Shown: positions 27,160-35,186 of the stretch, piece by piece
Numbering within the stretch: position 1 is the stretch's first letter
Layout: every line of letters begins with the position of its first letter
Origin: DATBGZ01 sp963803115
GTDB lineage: Bacteria; Actinomycetota; Actinomycetes; Mycobacteriales; Micromonosporaceae
Reading direction: 5' to 3'
DNA: 64,000 bases
Assembly (NCBI GenBank): GCA_963803115.1
Contig: CAWDLN010000018.1
Span: forward strand, 310,001-374,000
Position numbers and translations under genes: made by a program
Notes under the pieces: generated by a model
The model's database searches: none
Seen by the model: the letters and a program-made list of their open reading frames with translations, nothing else
What the model was told of the DNA's origin: nothing

Positions 27160-27182
27160 CCGCGGGTCACTTCGGCCCGCGG
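27160..27182 (+). terminator. Hairpin after the PCD-VOC gene
   Basis: CCGCGGG (27160-27166) and CCCGCGG (27176-27182) pair around a 9-base loop, 30 bases after the stop codon. No T-run follows, as is usual in high-GC actinomycete terminators. Confidence 0.45.
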
Positions 27183-27412
27183 GATCGCTCAATCGGCAGA
27201 TCCGGTACGCGAATGCCAGGCTCAGCTCGCTTGGCGCTCGGAGCACGCCGACGCGACAGCGCTGCGCCTTCCCATCCCCGTCGTAGTCCCGGTCTTGGTA
27301 GCGCCGGCCGATGCCTCGCGTTTCTTTGGCTGATCTGCTCTCTGAACCGGCGGTTTACGCGGAGAGCGTAGATCGCTTCCGTTGGCGACCGGTCGCGGGC
27401 ACAGTCGGCGGC

Positions 27413-27720
27413 ATGAGGCTTCTTGTCCTGGGCGGAACCAACTTCGTCGGTCGGGCTGTCGTCGCCGACGCGCTCTCCCGCGACGCACAGGTAACGGTCT
27501 TCAACCGGGGTCACACCGTGCCTCCGCCGGGTGTCACGTCCCTGCGCGGCGATCGAAACCAGCCAGGCGGCTTGGCTAGCTTGGCCACCGGCGATTGGGA
27601 CATCGCGGTCGACACCTGGGAGCGCTGCGCCGGTCGCGGTGCGCAACGCGGCCCAGCTACTCAAGGGCCGGGTTGATCGGTATGCGTACATTTCCAGCCG
27701 GTCGGTGTACACCGGCGCGA
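27413..27720 (+). pseudogene. NAD-dependent epimerase/dehydratase fragment
   Basis: ATG 27413 opens with MRLLVLGGTNFVGRAVV, the Rossmann GxxxxGR motif of the NAD-dependent epimerase/reductase family, then VTVFNRGHT and GDWDIAVDTW. A frameshift near 27610 moves the match to the next frame (VAVRNAAQLLKGRVDRYAYI then SSRSVYT). Homology ends at about 27720, where an unrelated gene begins. Only the N-terminal third of a roughly 330-residue enzyme remains. Confidence 0.75.
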
Positions 27721-27759
27721 AACTCCCCGGTACTAACGGGTACGGTCTATGCCCATGGA

Positions 27760-28182
27760 ATGGGTGGATTCGACCTCGCGCTTACCTTGGGTAGCAATGA
27801 ATCCGGGCTGGGCGCACCAGTCATTCTCGTCTGCTGCCTGTTATTCGCGGCCATCGGTCTCTGGGGTCTGGTTCGAAACGTACACCGGCTCCTGACCTGG
27901 CCCACCACTACCGGCACCGTCGTTGGCCACAACCCCGCCAGCGGAGACCAACGGCTGCTCACTCCCGTCATCGCGTTCCAGACGCAGGACGGCCGTCCCG
28001 TGCGGGGCGGCGACCAGATCGGCAGTCGCAGGGGGCGCTACTCCGTCGGCAAGCAGGTACGGCTGCGCTACGACGCTCAGAACCCCAGCAGGGTAATGGT
28101 CGGTTACCTCGGAACGCTCGTGTACGGGTTTTTGTTTGTATGGATGCTGGGCTCCCTCATCGTGCTGTTGATTTTCTTCTGA
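27760..28182 (+). CDS. DUF3592-like membrane protein
   Basis: A 140-residue protein with hydrophobic segments at both ends (PVILVCCLLFAAIGLWGLV and LVYGFLFVWMLGSLIVLLIFF). Between them is a soluble beta domain with TTGTVVGHN...PVIAFQTQDGRPV and VGKQVRLRYDAQNPSRV. That arrangement is diagnostic of DUF3592, whose function is unknown. ATG 27760 is the likely start; the ribosome binding site is poor and the N-terminus lies next to the broken epimerase. Confidence 0.78.
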   Translation: MGGFDLALTLGSNESGLGAPVILVCCLLFAAIGLWGLVRNVHRLLTWPTTTGTVVGHNPASGDQRLLTPVIAFQTQDGRPVRGGDQIGSRRGRYSVGKQVRLRYDAQNPSRVMVGYLGTLVYGFLFVWMLGSLIVLLIFF

Positions 28183-28576
28183 CTAGCCGAGCCGCGGGCA
28201 GGACTGTTGCGGCGTTCGCGATAATGTCCGCGTACCGCCGGCTGCCGACGGATCAGTAGACCGAGCGCGCCGCGCTGGGCGACCTTCAAGCCCAAGCCCA
28301 AGTGACGTGCCTTGCCCACATCCTGGGCACACGAGGCCGAGGGGCAGCTCAAAATGCCGAGAAGTGGTGGGAGAACTGCTCGCAGGTCACAGCCTCGTTG
28401 GACCGTTTCGGCAGGTTCACAGACTGAGCTAGATCATTTCAACGCCAAGTGATCGAGGAACTGCGGCACCGCCGATTCATATACCTTCGACTGTATGACC
28501 CGGGAGCGGCGGGACGATCCTCGAGAGTCAATGTCTGATGGGGGCTGGGATCCGGCATGGGATCCGGCCGACAAGA
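28183..28576. other. Gene-free stretch
   Basis: About 390 bases with short interrupted frames on both strands, none with family resemblance. I see no repeat, hairpin or promoter that I can support. Confidence 0.5.
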
Positions 28577-28738
28577 ATGTCCGAACCGGTGCCGCGGTCT
28601 GGCGCGGGCAGAATCACTATGCTCATCATCGCCGCCGCACTGGTGACGGCGTTGCTCGCTCTGCTTTGCGTGGTTGGTGCGCAGATGGCGCGGCAATGGG
28701 TGTCCGATGTTCCTGGGCTCTCCTCCACGACGACGTAG
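28577..28738 (+). CDS. Possible small single-pass membrane protein (53 aa)
   Basis: ATG 28577 to TAG 28738 encodes MSEPVPRSGAGRI followed by one clear hydrophobic helix (TMLIIAAALVTALLALLCVV) and a short polar tail. A longer frame in another phase overlaps but has no such structure. No family is recognised. It lies just inside the right border of the island. Confidence 0.4.
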   Translation: MSEPVPRSGAGRITMLIIAAALVTALLALLCVVGAQMARQWVSDVPGLSSTTT

Positions 28739-28944
28739 CGGGCGACGACGTTTGGACATTGAGAGTCGGCGGGGCTCCGCGTTCCGGACTCGGGCGGCCC
28801 GCTAGGGACAGGTCTACGGGAAGACCCACAGCCCCCAAGGCGGCCACGCCCTATCCCCGCCCACGGCAGCACTTCAACCCACGACAACGCGACGTTTGCG
28901 CAGGTGGCACCTATCGAGCCGGGTAGCAGGCGGCCTGTTCTCCC

Positions 28945-28993
28945 AAAGCGGGTGTCGCGCGTTCGATTCGCGCCGGGGCCACCACCATCAAAC
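28945..28993 (+). repeat. Attachment-site direct repeat, right copy (attR)
   Basis: Exact 49-bp copy of 17985-18033 (3' half of tRNA-Arg(CCT) plus 9 bases). No 5' half of a tRNA precedes it, so this is the partial copy left at the far border of an integrated element. The bases after it (28994-29075) resemble those after the left copy, including TGACCTGCGAATTCGCG and GACCCAATGTCCGA, at roughly three quarters identity. Confidence 0.85.
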
Positions 28994-29237
28994 TGCAGCT
29001 GACCAGCCAAGACGAGGCCACTGACCTGCGAATTCGCGCCCTCGCCGCGCGGACCCAATGTCCGAATTATGTCCGGCTCGACCGGCGCACGACGGCCACC
29101 CACCGCATCGTGGTCGTCAACCCATCGAGCGCATCGGCCCGTCCGTGGTCAACTGGCGCGAATGCTGATTGCGCCTCTTGGCGTTTCGCCGGACACCGAG
29201 CGGCGTTGTCGTCGGTGGCGGTCGGTCCGACGGATCG

Positions 29238-29894
29238 TCACCGGCCCCTGATCCGAGCCACGGCGCGACGGTGAATCCGTTGGCCAACCAGGTGCCACGC
29301 CCAACGGATCGGCGCGGGCATCTGGCGGAGGAAGGCAAGGCTTTCGGCCTCGCTGGCTTCCTCGAGGATCAACCCGACGAACACGAAGTCCTTGCTGTTC
29401 TTGGGGATGACCCGACGTCCGTACTCGGTGAGCGCATTCCACTCCGCGAGCGTCACGTGACGCGACACGAGTGGCAGGATCTCGCGCTCTTCGTCGTCCA
29501 TGTGTTCGGTCAGCGCGGCCGACAGTTGCCGGAGCACGCCGGAGAGTTCGTGCCCGATGGTCGCATCCGCAGTGTCTCGCCATTTCCGGTTCAACGTCTC
29601 AATGCGCTCGAGCAGGCCGGCCAGCCGCTCATGTTGGTCCTGCATGCGAGCGATCAGCGGGTTCGCTCCGATCCGCGACAGCAGCACAGGCCAGAGCAAC
29701 GTGTCCTCCGCCGTGTGGTGGTGGTGCAGGGCTCCGGTGACGTCGGCGAGGTGGTTCGCGAGGACGGCGGCGCGGACGCCGTCACCGACAGGCGCGGCGA
29801 GGATCAGCTCCGACAGCAGACGCAGTTCACGCCGGAAGACCCGGTGTACAACGACCATCTCGTGGGCGTCGACGAGCTCGGTGTCACGACTCAT
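29238..29894 (-). CDS. Hemerythrin domain-containing protein
   Basis: A 218-residue protein from ATG 29894, preceded by GGGAGGGAAAGGG. It carries an HHE cation-binding four-helix domain with the di-iron ligands in DAHEMVVVHRVF, HHHHTAEDTLLWP, QDQHERLAGLLERIE and LTEHMDDEEREILPLV. Such actinobacterial proteins are linked to nitrosative or oxidative stress sensing or oxygen binding. The C-terminal 60 residues (RHVTLAEWNALTEYGRRVIP) form an added helical tail. It lies just outside the right attachment copy and precedes a membrane-protein pseudogene on the same strand. Confidence 0.9.
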   Translation of the reverse strand: MSRDTELVDAHEMVVVHRVFRRELRLLSELILAAPVGDGVRAAVLANHLADVTGALHHHHTAEDTLLWPVLLSRIGANPLIARMQDQHERLAGLLERIETLNRKWRDTADATIGHELSGVLRQLSAALTEHMDDEEREILPLVSRHVTLAEWNALTEYGRRVIPKNSKDFVFVGLILEEASEAESLAFLRQMPAPIRWAWHLVGQRIHRRAVARIRGR

Positions 29895-29914
29895 GTCCCT
29901 TTCCCTCCCGTGAA

Positions 29915-30490
29915 CTAAGGGTTGAGCCCGGTCCGCCAGACCGAGACGCCGATCGATACCAGCGCCACGGCCAGCAGGACACCGAAGCAAGCGGACCCCA
30001 CCTGAGCTATGCGGGGGTCAAGGAATTCCGCGATGAAGAACAGGAAGAAGAATCCAGCCGCGGCGACGAGAACAGTGATTCCCGACCATCGCGGAAACAC
30101 TCCAGCCTGGACAGTGGCGATCCCGGTCAAGACCAACCCGACCGTGAGCGCGATGCCAAGCAGGAAGACCGCGGCATTCTCGCCGGCCGGTGTCGTGATC
30201 GACGGGTACAGCAGCGGCGTCGAGGCGAGTAGCACGAACAGCACGACGCCCGTCTGCAGTAGCGCGAAGCCAGTCAGGCCCAGCCAGCCCGCTGAGTTCT
30301 ACTGCGCCGCATACATCGCAGGCAACGACAGGAGCAGGAGTACCGCTGAGATCAGCATGAGAACGCTGACACCGCGTGAGAACGGCTGATTCATAACCGG
30401 TCGTAGGGAGAGTTTGACGATAGCGGCGCCTAGCACCGACGCGCCGCCGATCAGCAACCATCCACCCAACCGAACGGCGGTCTCTGACAT
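29915..30490 (-). pseudogene. Multi-pass membrane protein interrupted by an in-frame TAG
   Basis: ATG 30490 (GGAGG upstream) starts MSETAVRLGGWLLIGGAS and reads through two hydrophobic helices to PAMYAAQ, then TAG at about 30299-30301. The same frame continues directly with NSAGWLGLTGFALLQTGVVL and four more hydrophobic helices to the stop at 29915. Ignoring the TAG, the product is about 190 residues with six membrane segments. A single base change (for example CAG or GAG to TAG) explains it. It resembles DUF4386-type membrane proteins, but I am not certain of the family. Confidence 0.75.
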
Positions 30491-30725
30491 GGTTCCTCCG
30501 ATGGTGTGGCGTCGTCGCGTACCGATGCGGCGAACTTACGGACCGGTGGCTCGCCAGGGAACGTGGCCCGGGTACGCATTCGCATGGAGGACAGCCTCAG
30601 GGTCAGGCGCTCAGGCGGTGTCGGCGCCTCGAGCGTCTCTGAGGAATGTCAAGACCGCGGCAACCCGACGATGTACCGATGACTCCGCCAAGCCGAGCTT
30701 TCCGAAGATCGAGTTGATGTGTTTC

Positions 30726-30736
30726 TCCACAGTGGA
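30726..30736 (+). repeat. Dispersed palindrome TCCACAGTGGA, copy 3
   Basis: Exact copy in the response-regulator gene, reading Ala-Ser-Thr-Val-Glu on the minus strand with Thr codon ACT. Confidence 0.8.
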
Positions 30737-30831
30737 TGCCGACAGGTGCAGCGAACGTTCGATCCCAGTGTTGGTCTTGCCCTGGGCCATCTCCCGTAGC
30801 ACATCCAGTTCCCGCGGAGTCAACGCGGACA

Positions 30832-30841
30832 GGGGGGGGGG
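30832..30841 (+). repeat. Homopolymer of ten G
   Basis: Ten consecutive G inside the linker of the response-regulator gene (Pro-Pro-Pro in the coding sense). It is the longest mononucleotide run I noticed in the window and is prone to slippage or sequencing error. Confidence 0.8.
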
Positions 30842-31291
30842 TCGGCTGCTGCGGGTCCGTCGAGCCACGAGCGCATCAACAACGACCGGGTCGATCACGG
30901 ACCCGCCGGCGGCCACCTCGTGCGGCGCCCGTATCAGCTCATCCAGATCGCCGAGCCGGTCCTTGAGTAGGTATGCAAACCCGGCCGTTCCCTCATGCAG
31001 CAGCGCGAACGCGTAGCTCTCGTCGATGTGCTGCGATAGCACGGCCACCCCGATCGCCGGATGCTCGGAGCGGATGGCATGCGCCGCGGCGATCCCCTCC
31101 ATGTGATGGCTCGGCGGCATGCGGATATCGGTGACCACGACATCGGGCAGCAGTAGCCGCACCGCGTCGAGCAGCTGCTCAGCGTCGCTCACACGCCACG
31201 ACGTCTACCTGGCCGGAGTCCTCCAACAAGCGACGGGTGCCTTCCCGCACGAGGAAGTTGTCTTCGGCGAGGATGACCCGAAGCCGCCGGA

Positions 31292-32537
31292 TCACGTGGT
31301 CCTCCCGATGGGCAGCTCGGCGCGAAGCAGCGTCCCCTTGCCCCCCGGACTGTCGACGGAAAGCGACCCATCCAGGGCCTCGACCCGATCGCGCAGGTTG
31401 GTGAGTCCCGTTGGCCAAAGCGGACCGTGCGCAGGTGCTCATCGGCAACAACGGCTACGTCGAGCGCAAGCCGACCAGCTCGCTCCTCGATGGCGGCGAC
31501 CAGGCCGTTGTCGCCAAGTACCGGTGGGTGAATGCCCAACGCCAGCTCGCGTATGTCAGTGAGAAGCTCGTGGGCATCGCGCTGGAGGTTGGCCAGATCC
31601 TCGTCGCCAAGCTGTCCGCGACCGAGGACGTTGCCTGCCAACCGCAGGTTTGTGATCAGCGCAACGACCTGTTGCTGCACACCGTCGTGAATGTTCCGCT
31701 CGATGCGGCGTCTTTCGGCGTCCTGCGCCGCGACGATTCGGGCCCGGGACCGGGACAGTACCTCAAGGCGTTCGGTCAGCTGACCGGTGAGTCGGGCGTT
31801 GGCGATGGCGGTGGCCGACTGGGCGGCTAACGTGGCCAGCAGCACGAGGTCCGCGTCTTCGTACCCGTCCGGTTTTGGTCCACATTGGATACGACCGAGC
31901 AACTCCTCCCCCCGTCGCAGATCCTGTTCCACCACTGCCTGGCCCACCGGGCCACCCGCAACCCCGTGCGGCGTGTCCAGCCATACATCGTCGCGCTCGC
32001 CGCGTAGCGAGACCCGCACCCATCGGGCGTTCATCCCGACCTTCACGGTCGCCGCCAGGCACGGCAGCAGCTCGTAGCCAGCAGCGCCAGCGGCGGCACG
32101 ACCAGTTGGCACCAAACGGCCCCCAGCAGCAAGCGCTGCCAGCCTCGCTCAACGACACCATCGGGGTAGGACGCGACCAGCATGGTGGCCGCCACCACGC
32201 TCAGCAGCGTCGCGTAACTAACGGCGAGATCTACCAGCAGTAACCAGGGCCCCGGCCCGATGTGGCGGTACGCGACCCAGGTTGGGCCTTCGATGCCCAC
32301 GCTGACCGACCACGCCGACGCCATCAGCAGCAGTCGGCACGCCTGGGGATGATCGGGCCGCCGGCGTACCAACCAGATCGCCACCACGAACGCAGGCAAC
32401 ACGCCGAGCCCGACCCACGAGAGCGCGACGGCCAAGCTGTGCTCGGACCGCACTAGCACGGCCGACGAAACGGCACTCGCCGCGCCGACGCCGCCAACTC
32501 CGGCAAGCAGGTAGATCCTCAGCCTCGCCGCCGACAT
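31292..32537 (-). pseudogene. Sensor histidine kinase (HisKA_3 type) with internal deletions
   Basis: ATG 32537 begins MSAARLRIYLLAGVGGVG, the membrane-spanning input region (about five hydrophobic segments). At about 32070 the match jumps in frame and position to a GAF-like segment (VKVGMNARWVRVSLRG). It is followed by the HisKA_3 box AERRRIERNIHDGVQQQVVA with the phosphorylated histidine. After EHLRTVRFGQ the ATP-binding N and G1 boxes are missing. Sequence resumes in another frame as GLTNLRDRVEALDGSLSVDS and ends IGRTT with a stop overlapping the regulator start. At least two deletions have removed essential parts. Confidence 0.82.
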
Positions 32538-32821
32538 ATCGAAATGCTGCGCGCGGACCGCGGGCTTGTCCACGAGGCCAGCCTCCATCGCCAATCGGCC
32601 GCGGCACCCGGAGCCCAGGCCAGGGGTGCGCAATCAACTCATCGGGAGAACTACAGCAGCCGGACCAGTGCACGCACCTGTTTGGAGCATGTTCGGCGGA
32701 TGGGCGAGCGGCAGCGGTAGTGTGGTCGCCTTGGAGCCGTCAGTCTGGGTGTGGACAGCATCCAGGACGACCTGGGCGCACTGAAGCTGCGGAGCTGCAG
32801 TGACCGGCAGGAGATTAGGCC

Positions 32822-33271
32822 ATGACTGGGGAACCGGTATCGAACGGCGTTCCACTCACACACCTTGACGAGGAGATCGAGCCGCAACTGCGCGACCCTG
32901 CCGTATTCGAATGGACGGGCGAGCACCTGACGGAGCTGCGTCGGGCCGCTTATGGGCAGCGGTTTCTGTACCAGAGCCTCGCGGTCGTTTTCGTGGTTGG
33001 CCTGGCCGCCCATGTCGGCGGCTACCTGCTCAGACCGTCTCCACCGACCGAGCCACTTGGCTTGGTGTCCGACCTGTTGTATGCGCTCGGTTTTGCACTG
33101 TGGACCGGTGTCGTCGTGGCCGTGTTCATCGAAGTCGTTCCGGAGGTCAAACGGCGCCAATTCAAGGCGTGGCTGGATGCCTACGAGGCGGCACGCGAAA
33201 AGGCCCGAGCTGGAAGCGATCAGGCTTCGGGGGATGACGAAGCGCCGACGGCGAAGAAGCCGCCAGGGTGA
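32822..33271 (+). CDS. Hypothetical membrane protein (149 aa)
   Basis: ATG 32822 follows AGGAGAT. The protein has a polar acidic N-terminus, two hydrophobic helices (SLAVVFVVGLAAHVGGYLL and LLYALGFALWTGVVVAVFIEVV), then a charged helical tail ending in a Lys-Pro rich stretch. No family is recognised. It is transcribed away from the broken kinase gene. A location in the cytoplasmic membrane is inferred from the two helices. Confidence 0.75.
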   Translation: MTGEPVSNGVPLTHLDEEIEPQLRDPAVFEWTGEHLTELRRAAYGQRFLYQSLAVVFVVGLAAHVGGYLLRPSPPTEPLGLVSDLLYALGFALWTGVVVAVFIEVVPEVKRRQFKAWLDAYEAAREKARAGSDQASGDDEAPTAKKPPG

Positions 33272-33352
33272 TCGGGCTCTCGGTGTCGGGTAGAGCGGTC
33301 GTCGCGGCCGATCGTGCCGGCCTCGATCATGACCTCGAACGGCGTCCTGCGG

Positions 33353-33688
33353 TCAGTCGGACGTCTGGAGCTCCCACGCCGCGCGTAACGCCGCTTCCAC
33401 CACCACCGGATCCGCATCCGGCAGTCGGGCCACCACCATCATGTGCGCGTCGAACCTCGGCGGAACGAAGAACGTGGTCGGGTGCTTTGCCAGGAGAACC
33501 TCGCGCTCGGCGAAGCCCGTCCGGATGACAATTGAACTCATATCGAGCTGGCGGGCCACGAGCCTGCCGCCCAGCGACCACCTCAGCTTGCCCTTGATTG
33601 ACGACTCGCGGACCCGCTCGAGCGCTAATGCGGTCCTCGACACCTCTTCGATGTTCACCCCGCGCAGGCTACCGGGCAGCCGCACCAT
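33353..33688 (-). CDS. MmcQ/YjbR family DNA-binding-fold protein
   Basis: About 111 residues from ATG 33688; GTG 33658, just before IEEVSRTALALERV, is a plausible shorter start and the frame stays open to 33736. The central VVIRTG-like strand (SSIVIRTGFAEREVLLAKHP) and the end MMVVARLPDADPVVVEAALR with AAWEL match the MmcQ/YjbR family, a compact fold seen in many bacterial small proteins. Its biochemical role is unknown. Confidence 0.75.
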   Translation of the reverse strand: MVRLPGSLRGVNIEEVSRTALALERVRESSIKGKLRWSLGGRLVARQLDMSSIVIRTGFAEREVLLAKHPTTFFVPPRFDAHMMVVARLPDADPVVVEAALRAAWELQTSD

Positions 33689-33725
33689 GTGGCTGTGCGT
33701 CCACCTGCGGGAGCGTCTCAACCAA

Positions 33726-34198
33726 TCAGCTGACATCCGATCGCAGCGCGACGGCGGTCAGGAAGAACGCAAATGCAAGGATCGCCGCCCAGGTACGAGT
33801 CGCATTCAAGCGTTCCCATCTAACGACGAGTGCTCTCCAGTCGGGCGGCGGTGCTTGAGGTTGCCATTCGAGGGCGGTGGCGTTGATGGGGACGGTACCG
33901 AAGAGCGTGACGAGGAACCAGATGAGCAGGGCGAGCACGCCGGCCCATCGGAAAACCGCGCCCGCATCAGCTCCATCCCGGATTGTCGTGGCGACCCAGC
34001 GATGAATGCCGGAACCGCAATGACTGGCACAAGAACTCGCAGGGTTTGTATCAGGCCATGACGGAGTTGGATATGCGCTCGATCGTCGAGAGGCGCCAGC
34101 GGCCTGCGTATTCCGTAGCGGACGACAAACTCTTCGCCGGCCAACAGCCCGGCCAGGAAAACACCGGCGAATTCCGATGATGACGTGCCAATGGTCAT
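33726..34198 (-). pseudogene. DUF1772/anthrone-oxygenase-like membrane protein, frameshifted
   Basis: ATG 34198 begins MTIGTSSSEFAGVFLAGLLA with a first hydrophobic helix and VRYGIRRPLAPLDDRAHIQL. A second helix follows, up to PAFIAGS near 33990. There the match moves to another frame: RDGADAGAVFRWAGVLALLI, FGTVPINATALEW, then a last helix to the stop at 33726. A one-base change would restore about 157 residues. The pattern with GTVPIN resembles the DUF1772 family. Confidence 0.7.
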
Positions 34199-34345
34199 CC
34201 ACGCCGGGAGCCTAGCGGGTGCCGCACTGCACTCGGCATTCGTCGGGGCATGACGCATTTGAATCGCCGCATGCATGGTACGGAGATGCGCCCTCTAACG
34301 GCCCACCGGTTTGGAAAGCCACGGCCACGCCTATCTCTTGACCGG

Positions 34346-35155
34346 CTACCCGAGCACCAAGGCCAGCGTGATCGCGGCTAGGACGATGCTCTGTGTCGAG
34401 TGGACGATGATGCCCATCCAGGCACTACGCCAGCGCTTCGTGGGGTAGGCCATCAGCAGCCCGGCGACGATGCTGGACGGTATCGACCACGGCTGGTGCA
34501 GGTGGTACGCGCCCATCAGGAAGCCGTTGGCTACCCAGTCGGCCCGGCCAAAGGCAGCCCGCATCCGAGGCAACAGGAGCCCTCGGAAGAGCAACTCCTC
34601 CCCGAGCACCGTATCGAAGATCATCATGACCAGGAGGAGACCGTATAGTCCCCAGTTGCCGTGCAGGAGGCCGCGCCCGTCTTCGCTGGCTAGGAAGGCA
34701 CCGAAGTCGTGGCTGGCCACGGTTGGCAGGTCGAACGGCACGAACTGCAGGGCGCCAAAACCGAGTGCGAACGGCAGTGCCCACCACCACAGCCGCCCAC
34801 CACGGCGGCCGTCCGATGTGGATGGTCGCTGCAGCCACAGGTTGCGGAGCGAGAAGCGGTTCAACAAGAGGATCAACACGAACTGCCAGATGAGGCCGGC
34901 GGTGAGGCAGGCGATGAGGGCGGGAACGAGATTCCCGCGCTCGCCCGCGATGGCTGGCGCCACGATCCACGCGAGGGCACCCATGGGAAGGGCAGCGGCC
35001 GCCCAGATCCAGAGGACGCGCGCCTTGGAGTACTGAGGGATGTCGGTCTCGACCGGCATGGAGGAACGAGTTGTCGTCGAAGTCACGCGGTCGATCGTCG
35101 GCTCGGGACTGACGGCGGTCGAACCGGCCAGCCGGCGAGTCTGGGGTAGAGCCAT
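34346..35155 (-). CDS. CPBP family intramembrane glutamic endopeptidase
   Basis: A 269-residue membrane protein from ATG 35155, with GGGGTAGGG immediately upstream; the open frame extends further but without a site. About seven hydrophobic segments are present. The CPBP (CAAX protease and bacteriocin-processing) motifs are visible: GEELLFRG with the catalytic glutamates, and the downstream histidine segment GAYHLHQPW. Members cleave within membranes and act in protein maturation or bacteriocin self-immunity. The gene follows a serine hydrolase on the same strand by 31 bases, so the two are probably cotranscribed. Confidence 0.9.
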   Translation of the reverse strand: MALPQTRRLAGSTAVSPEPTIDRVTSTTTRSSMPVETDIPQYSKARVLWIWAAAALPMGALAWIVAPAIAGERGNLVPALIACLTAGLIWQFVLILLLNRFSLRNLWLQRPSTSDGRRGGRLWWWALPFALGFGALQFVPFDLPTVASHDFGAFLASEDGRGLLHGNWGLYGLLLVMMIFDTVLGEELLFRGLLLPRMRAAFGRADWVANGFLMGAYHLHQPWSIPSSIVAGLLMAYPTKRWRSAWMGIIVHSTQSIVLAAITLALVLG

Positions 35156-35186
35156 CCCTACCCCGTTTTGCCGGCCATCGCCGTAA

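Larger units (their letters stand above)
30611..31295 (-). pseudogene. NarL/LuxR-family response regulator, frameshifted in the receiver domain
   Basis: GTG 31295 (GGGAGG upstream) starts VIRRLRVILAEDNFLVREG, with the acidic pocket of a receiver domain. Near 31190-31200 the frame must shift by one base to continue SDAEQLLDAVRLLLPDVVVT, DIRMPP (phosphoacceptor Asp), then the LuxR-type helix-turn-helix LTPRELDVLREMAQGKTNTG. The start overlaps the stop of the upstream sensor kinase (GTGA), so the two formed a two-component operon. A run of ten G (C in the coding sense) lies in the linker at 30832-30841. Confidence 0.85.

Noticed and set aside
28104..28352. Minus-strand 82-residue frame after the DUF3592 gene
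   Set aside because: It overlaps the end of the DUF3592 gene, lacks a ribosome binding site and has no recognisable structure.
18973..28738. The island considered as a novel defence or antiphage system
   Set aside because: Apart from one SUKH-like protein and a DEAD-box RNA helicase of ordinary type, none of the genes has nuclease, reverse transcriptase, NTPase-effector or toxin features, and several are broken.
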